Positions 1-6,259 of a stretch of 14,573 bases of DNA are shown in pieces. Under the pieces are notes generated by a model. It was not told the DNA's origin and did not search any database. It was given only the letters and a program-made list of their open reading frames with translations. Every line of letters starts with the position of its first letter. Positions within the stretch are counted from its first letter, which is position 1. The stretch is from JAGLSB01 sp023135955 (GTDB lineage: Bacteria > Bacteroidota > Bacteroidia > Bacteroidales > GCA-2748055). The stretch lies in NCBI GenBank assembly GCA_030673645.1, contig DAOVIO010000102.1:1-14573 (forward strand), written 5' to 3'. Both the position numbers and the translations under genes were made by a program.

Positions 1-344
1 AATGAACAACGCTCTTCAAGAAGAACATATGAAGATTTCTTTTGAATTGAGCTTAAAGCATTGAAGAGGTCGAAGCCTTCGAGGATTCTGTTATTGAAAT
101 CAGCATTCTCATCTTCATCAATATAATATTCGCCTTGTGAGTTGCATTGTATATCGATATTGAAGATGGTTCGAATTTCATTTAAATCGCGTTGAAATGT
201 TCTTCTGGATATGCTTTGTTGGTCACCTAATAAGTCAAACTCAAATTCGATAAAATCTGCAATTTCATTAAAAGTGGCCATTTTAGAATTTCTCAGCTTT
301 CTAATGATGAAAAGGTATCGTAATATATAATCTCGTTTTGCCAT
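1..344 (-). CDS. WYL-domain transcriptional regulator, N-terminal part (runs off left edge)
   Basis: An open frame starts at the ATG at 344 (MAKRDYILRY) and stays open for 114 codons to the window edge, so the C-terminal part is missing. Residues about 5-60 read as an HTH_11-type winged helix, with the recognition-helix segment SISRRTFQRDLNEI at 44-57. The following segment (IDIQCNSQGEYYI) looks like the wing and linker that lead into the WYL domain in YafY-like regulators of Bacteroidota. Family members are about 300-340 aa and are often DNA-binding regulators whose WYL domain senses a ligand. The WYL domain itself lies outside the window, so the family call is inferred from the HTH half. 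No target can be named. The gene is convergent with nothing here; it lies downstream of and on the same strand as the fermentation cluster, separated by 334 bp containing repeats. Confidence 0.72.
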   Translation of the reverse strand, partial: MAKRDYILRYLFIIRKLRNSKMATFNEIADFIEFEFDLLGDQQSISRRTFQRDLNEIRTIFNIDIQCNSQGEYYIDEDENADFNNRILEGFDLFNALSSIQKKSSYVLLEERCS

Positions 345-418
345 TTTCAAAATGTTTTCAGCTAATGTAAGAATTGTTATTGCCAAAACATGACGCTGAA
401 TAATACTAATAGTGCGAA

Positions 419-493
419 GGCAAAAAACAGCTCTTTTGTAAACTTTGGCTTGAGCGTTAGCTCGTGTGGTTTGCAAATGTGCTGTTTGTGGCC
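419..493. repeat. 75-bp imperfect inverted repeat
   Basis: The two arms (about 419-455 and 460-493) are imperfect reverse complements around a GTTA centre at 456-459. Matching blocks, read inward on each arm, are GGC, AACAGC, TTTG, AAAC and GAGC, so the element folds into a long interrupted hairpin. It sits about 75 bp upstream of the WYL gene start. The shape fits a dispersed palindromic repeat, a small non-autonomous element or a structured RNA. It resembles an integron attC site in outline, but I do not find the RYYYAAC/GTTRRRY pair at its ends. Copy number in the genome cannot be seen from one window. Confidence 0.55.
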
Positions 494-620
494 AGGTTTC
501 TTTTTGCGTGAGGGAGAAAAAAACAAAATAAATTCCCATCAAGTTTGCACCTACCTAATTTCAAAGAGCCTATCTAATATTCTTGTCTGTTTATTTAATG
601 ATTCAGAGTTTCAATGTTTG

Positions 621-674
621 GGTTCGCTCAGCAACCAGCACCCTTCGACAAGCTCAGGGCGGCGCCCAGTAACC
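621..674. repeat. REP-like palindromic element at the 3' end of buk
   Basis: Three small palindromes lie next to each other: GGTTCGCTCAGCAACC (621-636), the imperfect CCCTTCGACAAGCTCAGGG (641-659) and GGGCGGCGCCC (657-667). The core TTCGACAAGCTCAG is a sequence I recognise as a common dispersed intergenic palindrome in many bacterial genomes, including Bacteroidota. It begins 5 bp from the buk stop codon on the downstream side, so its hairpin may also end or stabilise the 3' end of the fermentation-cluster transcript. No T-tract follows, so it is not a classical intrinsic terminator. Confidence 0.6.
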
Positions 675-678
675 AGAA

Positions 679-1776
679 TCATTCTACAAAATTATCTTCA
701 TTATAAACCTTTGGATTCACCTCGCCTCTTAATACCAGCATACCGTTCATTGCCAGGGCATGCATTTCGTCTTCACCAGGATAGATAATAACAGGAGCAA
801 TAAAAGTGACCATTTTTTTGATAAATTCTACTACCATGGGATTATTTGCTATTCCTCCGGTTAAGATTATACCATCTACTTCACCTCTCAAAACAGTTGC
901 CATTGCTCCAATTTCTTTGGCTACCTGATAGGACATAGCGTCCTGTATCAATCGTGCATTTTCATCACCTTCCAATGCCTGCAATTCAATCTGATAGGCT
1001 GAATTTGTTCCAAAATATGCCATAAGTCCACCTTTGCCTGTTAGCACTTCTTTCATATATTCTTTGGTAGTACCTTCTTCAAAACATTTATCTACTAATT
1101 GTCCGGTTGGTAGGGTTCCTGAACGTTCTGGAGAAAATGGGCCATCCCCATCCAGTCCGTTATTTACGTCTATTACCCGTCCTTTCTGATGTGCTCCAAC
1201 AGATATCCCACCACCCATATGTGCAAGAATAAGATTTAGTTCTTCATATTTCTTGTTAAGTAGTCTGGCATAAGATCTAGCCGTGGCTTTTTGATTCAAG
1301 GCGTGAAATATTGAAATTCTTTTAAAGTCAGGATGCCCGGTTATTTTAGCAACTCTATTCATCTCATCAACTACAACCGGATCGGCAATGTAAGCATTTG
1401 CATTAGGTAGACTCTTTGCTATATCATCAGCAATGAGGCCACCAAGGTTACTTGCATGCTGCCCAAGAATACCTTTTTGCAGATCTTTCTTCATCTTCTC
1501 GTTAATGGTGTAAATGCCAGATTTAATAGGTCTTAAGAGACCGCCCCGACCAACAATCGCTTCAATCAGGTCCATCTCAATCTTTGCATTTTTCAGTTCC
1601 TCAAGAATTAGATCCTTGCGATATTCATATTGATCACCAATCTTCTTAAATTTTCCAAGTTCTTCGGGTGTATGATGTATACTTTTTAAGAAAATTACCT
1701 TGGTATTTGTATAAACCGCAATCTTTGTGGATGTAGATCCCGGATTTATTGCAAGTATGTGTTTAAGTGCCATCAT
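679..1776 (-). CDS. buk: Butyrate kinase
   Basis: The 365-aa cytoplasmic protein transfers phosphate between butyryl-phosphate and ADP, giving butyrate and ATP, the last step of butyrate fermentation. It belongs to the ASKHA acetate/butyrate kinase family, whose butyrate kinases are about 355 aa. Visible motifs are the phosphate-1 loop INPGSTSTKIA at 10-20, the AHMGGGISVGAH segment at 185-196, the NNGLDGDGPFSPERSGTLP stretch from 205, the adenosine-site LTGGIANN at 305-312, and the family C-terminal signature YPGEDEMHALAMNG at 332-345. Two ATGs are adjacent (1776 and 1773); the second gives the more usual MALKHIL start. It begins 7 bp after the ptb stop, so the two are co-transcribed. Branched or propionyl acyl-phosphates are possible alternative substrates, because buk homologues vary in chain-length preference. 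Confidence 0.93.
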   Translation of the reverse strand: MMALKHILAINPGSTSTKIAVYTNTKVIFLKSIHHTPEELGKFKKIGDQYEYRKDLILEELKNAKIEMDLIEAIVGRGGLLRPIKSGIYTINEKMKKDLQKGILGQHASNLGGLIADDIAKSLPNANAYIADPVVVDEMNRVAKITGHPDFKRISIFHALNQKATARSYARLLNKKYEELNLILAHMGGGISVGAHQKGRVIDVNNGLDGDGPFSPERSGTLPTGQLVDKCFEEGTTKEYMKEVLTGKGGLMAYFGTNSAYQIELQALEGDENARLIQDAMSYQVAKEIGAMATVLRGEVDGIILTGGIANNPMVVEFIKKMVTFIAPVIIYPGEDEMHALAMNGMLVLRGEVNPKVYNEDNFVE

Positions 1777-1783
1777 TTTATAA

Positions 1784-2680
1784 TTAAATTATTGCAGCTA
1801 ATGCTATTGAATATAATTTATTTTGTTTACTATCAGCTCTCGACGTTAGTACTATTGGTACTTGAGCACCCAGAATGATAGCAGCTGAGGAAGCATTGGA
1901 AAGAAATATCATGGTCTTATACAGAATATTACCAGAATTTATGTCGGGAGCCAGGAGGATATCCGCATCACCTGCTACTTCCGATTTAATCCCCTTCAGA
2001 TTAGCAGCCTCATTAGATACAGCATTGTCAATTGCTAGCGGACCATCAACTATGCACGATTTAATTTGATTTCTTTTATACATTTCTAATAGCTCGACCG
2101 CGTCAGTTGTTGATTGGATCTTGGGATTCACTACTTCTACGGGACCAATTACAGCTACTTTAGGTTGTTTCTCACCGAGAGAATGGAATACTTCAGCCGC
2201 ATTCTCAATTATGCTTACTTTTTCCTTTATTCCGGGATTAATATTCATACCTGCATCTGTTATGCCTAATAATTTATGATAATAGCTGGTCTCTATAAGA
2301 GCAAAATGACTTAAAGTATCTCTTTTTCTTAATCCTTCTTCTTTATTTAAAACTGCTTTTAGTAGTGGAGCTGTAGAGACCATTCCCTTCATCAGGAAAT
2401 CGGCCTTACCTTCTTTTACAAGTTTTACTGCCTTAATAACTGCAAGAGAAACATCCTTCTCATCGATTATTACAAAACCTTCAATATTAAAATCAATTGA
2501 AGCTGCTATTTTTCTTGTTAATGGTTCATCACCAATAAATACCGGTTCAATAATTTGTTTTTTTACCGCCTCTTTAACGGCTTGTAGAACATGAATTTCA
2601 GCAGAAGCAGCTATAGCGAGCTTTTTTGTCTTTTGCTTTATGGCCAGATCCAGGATCTGATTTAAACTGGTTATGCTCAT
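1784..2680 (-). CDS. ptb: Phosphate butyryltransferase
   Basis: The 298-aa protein exchanges the CoA of butyryl-CoA for phosphate to give butyryl-phosphate, the substrate of the kinase encoded next. It is a PTA_PTB-fold enzyme of the usual length (about 300 aa). Diagnostic stretches are KGMVSTAPLLKAVLNKEEG at 98-116, ITDAGMNINP at 140-149, DGPLAIDNAVS at 212-222, GDADILLAPDINSGNILYK at 237-255 and the C-terminal GAQVPIVLTSRADS at 271-284. These mark the butyryl rather than the acetyl branch, and a separate true Pta is encoded upstream. It starts 4 bp after the ackA stop and ends 7 bp before buk, so the three genes form a tight operon segment. The ptb-buk pair is the classical kinase route to butyrate, as opposed to butyryl-CoA:acetate CoA-transferase. 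Confidence 0.93.
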   Translation of the reverse strand: MSITSLNQILDLAIKQKTKKLAIAASAEIHVLQAVKEAVKKQIIEPVFIGDEPLTRKIAASIDFNIEGFVIIDEKDVSLAVIKAVKLVKEGKADFLMKGMVSTAPLLKAVLNKEEGLRKRDTLSHFALIETSYYHKLLGITDAGMNINPGIKEKVSIIENAAEVFHSLGEKQPKVAVIGPVEVVNPKIQSTTDAVELLEMYKRNQIKSCIVDGPLAIDNAVSNEAANLKGIKSEVAGDADILLAPDINSGNILYKTMIFLSNASSAAIILGAQVPIVLTSRADSKQNKLYSIALAAII

Positions 2681-2684
2681 CTAT

Positions 2685-3887
2685 TTATAATTTACTCACA
2701 ATTCCCTGAGTATCAGAAGCTATAACCAATTCCTCATTAGTAGGAATTATCATAACCTTTACTTTTGATTTCTCTGCGGAAATAAATATTTTTTTGCTTC
2801 TGACTCCATCATTTTTTTGAGCATCAAATTCTAATCCCATATATTCAAAATCTTTGCATATTTCCGCCCTTGATTCTGATGCATTTTCACCCACACCACC
2901 TGTAAAAACAATTCCATCAACTCCACCCATTGCAGCAGCATATGCGCCTATAAATTTTCTAATACGGTAATGATACATTTCGAGGCCTAACTTTGCACGA
3001 TCATTTCCTTCCTCATTTGCCATCTCTATTTCCCTCATATCAGAAGATACTCCTGTAACACCGAGCATGCCACTATGTTTATTTATAAGAATGTTTGCTG
3101 TATGGGAATCAATCCCTTCTTTTTCCATCAAAAACAATAAAACGCCGAGATCAAGGTCACCAGTACGGGTTCCCATTATCAAACCTTCAACAGGTGTAAG
3201 TCCCATAGAAGTATCTACAGATACTCCGTTCTTTATGGCAGCTATAGAAGCGCCGTTACCAAGATGACAAGTAATAAGTCTAAGGGAATTTATATCAGCT
3301 TTCATCATTTCTGTAGCTTGTTCTGCAACAAAACGATGACTGGACCCATGAAAACCATATCGCCTCAAACCATGTTTTGTATATAATGAATAGGGTATTG
3401 CATACATATAAGCTTCTCTGGGCATTGTCTGGTGATATGCAGTATCAAATACTGCCACTTGTGGTATTTTTGGAAGTAGAGCTTGCATGGCATATATACC
3501 TTTAAGATTATGTGGATTATGGAGTGGTGCAAGATCAATACAATTTTCAATTTTATCAGTTACATCATTGGTTATGAGAACACTGTTATTGAAACTTTCT
3601 CCTCCATGAACTACTCTGTGACCAACCGCTTCAATTTCATCAAAACTATTTATGCAACCATATTTTTCACTTTTCAATATACCGAGTATGTATTCAATTC
3701 CTTGTTGATGATCCAGAATCTCACCTTCGAGGTTTACTTTAGTACCATCTTTCATTTCATGCTTTACAAAAGATCCATGAAGTCCGATTTTTTCAGCAAC
3801 ACCTTTGGCAAGAACCTCTTTTCCCAACATTTTAAAGAGTTGATATTTAATGGAAGAGCTTCCGCAATTTAGTACAATAATTTTCAT
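2685..3887 (-). CDS. ackA: Acetate kinase
   Basis: The 400-aa protein makes acetate and ATP from acetyl-phosphate and ADP. Its length is that of the family. Residues matching the catalytic set described for the Methanosarcina thermophila enzyme occur at nearly identical numbers: N7, S12, R91, D148, H180 and R241, with the equivalent of E384 in TNEEL near 385. Signature stretches are LNCGSSSIKYQLF at 6-18, VFDTAYHQTMP at 146-156, HLGNGASIAAI at 208-218 and FTGGVGENASESR at 328-340. It pairs functionally with Pta two genes upstream. Its unusual feature is position: it sits directly before ptb-buk, with only 4 bp to ptb, and is separated from the preceding gene by 140 bp that may hold its own promoter. 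Confidence 0.96.
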   Translation of the reverse strand: MKIIVLNCGSSSIKYQLFKMLGKEVLAKGVAEKIGLHGSFVKHEMKDGTKVNLEGEILDHQQGIEYILGILKSEKYGCINSFDEIEAVGHRVVHGGESFNNSVLITNDVTDKIENCIDLAPLHNPHNLKGIYAMQALLPKIPQVAVFDTAYHQTMPREAYMYAIPYSLYTKHGLRRYGFHGSSHRFVAEQATEMMKADINSLRLITCHLGNGASIAAIKNGVSVDTSMGLTPVEGLIMGTRTGDLDLGVLLFLMEKEGIDSHTANILINKHSGMLGVTGVSSDMREIEMANEEGNDRAKLGLEMYHYRIRKFIGAYAAAMGGVDGIVFTGGVGENASESRAEICKDFEYMGLEFDAQKNDGVRSKKIFISAEKSKVKVMIIPTNEELVIASDTQGIVSKL

Positions 3888-3967
3888 ATATATTTAAGTA
3901 TTATATTTTTCAATTATGCTTAATACCAGTAACATTTTTTATAATGAAGCTCTGGCACTAAAGCTAT

Positions 3968-3975
3968 CAAATTTA
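3968..3975 (-). promoter_or_regulatory. Candidate -7 box upstream of ackA
   Basis: The minus strand reads TAAATTTG here, a full match to the Bacteroidota -7 consensus TAnnTTTG, in the 140-bp gap between the dehydrogenase gene and ackA. A start of transcription just downstream would give a leader of roughly 70-75 nt for ackA-ptb-buk. No TTTG is visible 18-21 bp upstream as a -33 element, so this is a weak call. If real, ackA-ptb-buk can be expressed apart from pta. Confidence 0.35.
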
Positions 3976-4027
3976 TCAGGATTCTTTAATGTGATTTATA
4001 TTTAATTAATATGGTATGCCTTTAAAA

Positions 4028-4993
4028 CTATTTAAATTCGGTAGCATGTATTAACTCTTCCATAATTTTCCCATCTTCATATCTATAAAATCCTTTGTTA
4101 TTATATCGCCCTGAGTAACCAGCTCTTACAAGTCTTTTAAGTATAGGTGATGCTTTAAATTTCTGATCTCCAAATTCAGCATAAAGATTATCCATCCACT
4201 TTAAGAGTTTATCGAGACCAATACGATCCGCCATTTCGAAAGGTCCATACATCATACCATATCCCAACTTCATTGTTGTGTCAATAGATTTTACATTAGC
4301 CACGCCTTCCATCAAAGTTTCACATGCTTCATTGATAATAGTAACAACTAATCGGCTACTAATATGTCCTGGAGATTCATGAAGTGTTATAGGCTTTTTA
4401 TCGATAGTTTTGGCAAATTTCAATACAAATTCGTATGCATAATCGCTGGTTTCCAAACCTCTAACAACCTCTACAACTTTAACAGTATTGGCCGGGCCTA
4501 TAAAATGAAAACCAACTGCTCTTTCAGGATGTTTTAAAACGGCAGCAAGATCAGAAATCATCAGGGTTGAATTATTGGAAGTAATGATTGTATCATCAGA
4601 AATTACAGCTTCTGTTTTGGCAAAAATTTCTTTCCTGAGATTGACATTGGTGCCTGGTTTCTGAGTATTAATACTTTCAATTACAAGATCTACATCTTTA
4701 ATGTCATTATAATCGATACTACCTTTAATCCTTGACATAATTACTCTTTTTTCACTTGCTGTAAGCCCCCATCTATCAATCATATTATCTAGTTCTATCT
4801 CAATTTCTTTATAGGCTTCAGTAACTATTTCATCTGTAAGGTCAATAAAGATAACCTCCATACCATGTTGAGCTATTATGCGTGTGATCTGCTGGCCAAT
4901 ATTACCACAACCAATGACTGCCACTTTTTGAACGCTTCCTTTTTTCTTGGGTGCTTTTTGTTGCAGTGCAAAATTTTCTAAATTATCTGTCAT
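4028..4993 (-). CDS. 3-hydroxyacyl-CoA (3-hydroxybutyryl-CoA) dehydrogenase, variant active site
   Basis: The 321-aa protein fits the 3HCDH family, which oxidises or reduces 3-hydroxyacyl-CoA/acetoacetyl-CoA with NAD(H). The N-terminal Rossmann domain shows GCGNIG at 28-33 and the acidic D51 after the second strand, suggesting NAD rather than NADP. The C-terminal helical domain (from about 205) includes NEACETLMEGVAN and DTTMKLGYGMMYGPFEMAD. Catalytic positions kept are S142 (SNNSTL), H163 (GFHF) and E175 (VVEVV). The position usually held by Asn in PGFxxNRL is Ser213 (PGHISSRL), and the Asn of HFFNP is Gly166 (HFIGP). There is also a roughly 20-aa charged N-terminal lead and a short insertion near 110-117. 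It starts 17 bp after pta, so the two are co-transcribed. Its place beside pta/ackA/ptb/buk suggests acetoacetyl-CoA reduction in butyrate synthesis, or the reverse in degradation; the substitutions leave exact activity open. Confidence 0.82.
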   Translation of the reverse strand: MTDNLENFALQQKAPKKKGSVQKVAVIGCGNIGQQITRIIAQHGMEVIFIDLTDEIVTEAYKEIEIELDNMIDRWGLTASEKRVIMSRIKGSIDYNDIKDVDLVIESINTQKPGTNVNLRKEIFAKTEAVISDDTIITSNNSTLMISDLAAVLKHPERAVGFHFIGPANTVKVVEVVRGLETSDYAYEFVLKFAKTIDKKPITLHESPGHISSRLVVTIINEACETLMEGVANVKSIDTTMKLGYGMMYGPFEMADRIGLDKLLKWMDNLYAEFGDQKFKASPILKRLVRAGYSGRYNNKGFYRYEDGKIMEELIHATEFK

Positions 4994-5010
4994 TTTGTTA
5001 TTTTTTCTGA

Positions 5011-6012
5011 TTACTTGTTGGCGGCTTGATTTACAGTAATAGCCACCAAATTTACAATATCATTTACTGAACAACCTCTCGAAAGATCGTTAATAGGAGC
5101 TGCCATTCCCTGGAGAACAGGACCAATAGCCTCGGCTCCAGCTAATCGCTGTACAAGTTTGTAGGCGATATTTCCAACTTCCAGGTTAGGGAATACTAGT
5201 ACATTTGCCTTACCAGCAATCTTGCTATTCGGTGCCTTAGACATACCAATTGCTTCTACAATGGCTGCGTCGGCTTGCAATTCCCCATCAATTTTAAGAT
5301 CAGGGGCCATTTGTTTTGCGATCTCTGTTGCTTCAACAACCTTATCAACCATTTCATGTTTGGCACTTCCTTTTGTTGAAAAACTTAACATTGCAATCTT
5401 TGGTTCAAATCCAGCAATTGCTCTGGTTGTATTTCCTGTTGCTACAGCTATTTCGGCTAACTCTTTGGCATTTGGATCAGGATGGACGGCACAGTCTGCA
5501 AAGACCAATAAACCGTTTTCCCCAAAATTGCTATCTTTTAAGATCATTATAAATGCTCCTGACACAACGCTTATTCCTGGTAGAGTCTTGATATATTGAA
5601 AAGCAGGCCTTAGAACGTCACCAGTGGCATTTTTTGCTCCAGCTACCTCGCCATCAGCATCTCCTGCCTTAATTATCAGTGTAGCAAGATATAGCGGGTC
5701 TTCAATAAGTTCTGCAGCTTGTTCTTCTGTTAATCCCTTGTTTTTCCTGATTTCTATCATAAGCTGGATATATTCCTGCTTTTTTTCATGCGATTTGGGA
5801 TCGATTATTTTTGCTTCTGATATATGATCTAACCCATTGTTTATGGCTTCTTCTCTAATTTTTTCTGGATCCCCTAGTAATATTATGTGAGCTAGTTTTT
5901 CCTTAATAATAATATTTGCAGCCTTAAGTGTTCTAATTTCATCTGCTTCAGGCAGGACAATTCTTTGTGGATTATTCTTGGCTTTTTTCTTAATAAATTC
6001 AACTAAATTCAT
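5011..6012 (-). CDS. pta: Phosphate acetyltransferase
   Basis: The 333-aa single-domain Pta converts acetyl-CoA and phosphate to acetyl-phosphate, feeding AckA. The length matches the short class of Pta and lacks the N-terminal DRTGG/AAA-type regulatory domains of the long enterobacterial form. Family stretches are RIVLPEADEIRTLKAA at 17-32, DGEVAGAKNATGDVLRPAFQ at 120-139, FADCAVHPDPNAKELAEIA at 171-189, DGELQADAA at 242-250 and the active-site segment DLSRGCSVNDIVN at 309-321, containing the Ser-Arg pair used in catalysis in studied homologues. It is the first gene of the leftward cluster and lies divergent from the FAD/Fe-S dehydrogenase, with a 247-bp shared intergenic region. Confidence 0.95.
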   Translation of the reverse strand: MNLVEFIKKKAKNNPQRIVLPEADEIRTLKAANIIIKEKLAHIILLGDPEKIREEAINNGLDHISEAKIIDPKSHEKKQEYIQLMIEIRKNKGLTEEQAAELIEDPLYLATLIIKAGDADGEVAGAKNATGDVLRPAFQYIKTLPGISVVSGAFIMILKDSNFGENGLLVFADCAVHPDPNAKELAEIAVATGNTTRAIAGFEPKIAMLSFSTKGSAKHEMVDKVVEATEIAKQMAPDLKIDGELQADAAIVEAIGMSKAPNSKIAGKANVLVFPNLEVGNIAYKLVQRLAGAEAIGPVLQGMAAPINDLSRGCSVNDIVNLVAITVNQAANK

Positions 6013-6259
6013 TGATAATCAGCTATTTGTTCGATTTATATTTAGAATCGTAAAATTACTTAAAATTATTAAAGGATTGGCATTTAAAGGATGATTATTA
6101 TCAGGTAAACAGAGTGTTTTACAACAATATTAGAAACTTATCAAAAGTGCTTTTTGTTTGTTAAAGAAATTCCACTCATTTTTCTATCAATATTTTTATC
6201 TTTAGCCATTTTAATTTTTATAAAGAATTCAAAATAAGTATTTCAAATAGGTAAATGAA
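6013..6259. promoter_or_regulatory. Divergent intergenic region between pta and the FAD/Fe-S dehydrogenase
   Basis: Both flanking operons must start here because the genes point away from each other. The region is AT-rich with no ORF. Near-matches to the -7 box TAnnTTTG are TATCTTTA on the plus strand at 6197-6204 (towards the dehydrogenase) and TAATTTTA on the minus strand shortly upstream of pta. Neither has a TTTG at the right distance. I see no clear operator palindrome or terminator. Confidence 0.4.

Larger units (their letters stand above)
345..678. other. Intergenic region between WYL gene and buk, containing two palindromic repeats
   Basis: This 334-bp stretch has no convincing gene. 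A 132-codon plus-strand frame crosses it and runs into the antisense of buk, but its translation has no recognisable features. The stretch carries the 75-bp imperfect palindrome at 419-493 and the REP-like element at 621-674. The promoter of the WYL gene should lie within about 345-420 on the minus strand, but I see no clear TTTG/TAnnTTTG pair there. Confidence 0.6.

Noticed and set aside
419..493. Integron attC site
   Set aside because: The hairpin shape is suggestive, but the GTTRRRY/RYYYAAC core sites are not at the ends and no integrase or cassette array is present in the window.
390..788. 132-codon plus-strand open frame
   Set aside because: It crosses a palindromic repeat and the REP-like element and then runs antisense into the well-supported buk gene; its translation has no recognisable domain.
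3483..3872. Plus-strand open frames antisense to ackA, and similar frames antisense to pta, ptb and the dehydrogenase
   Set aside because: These are shadows of strongly supported genes and show no domain or composition of their own.
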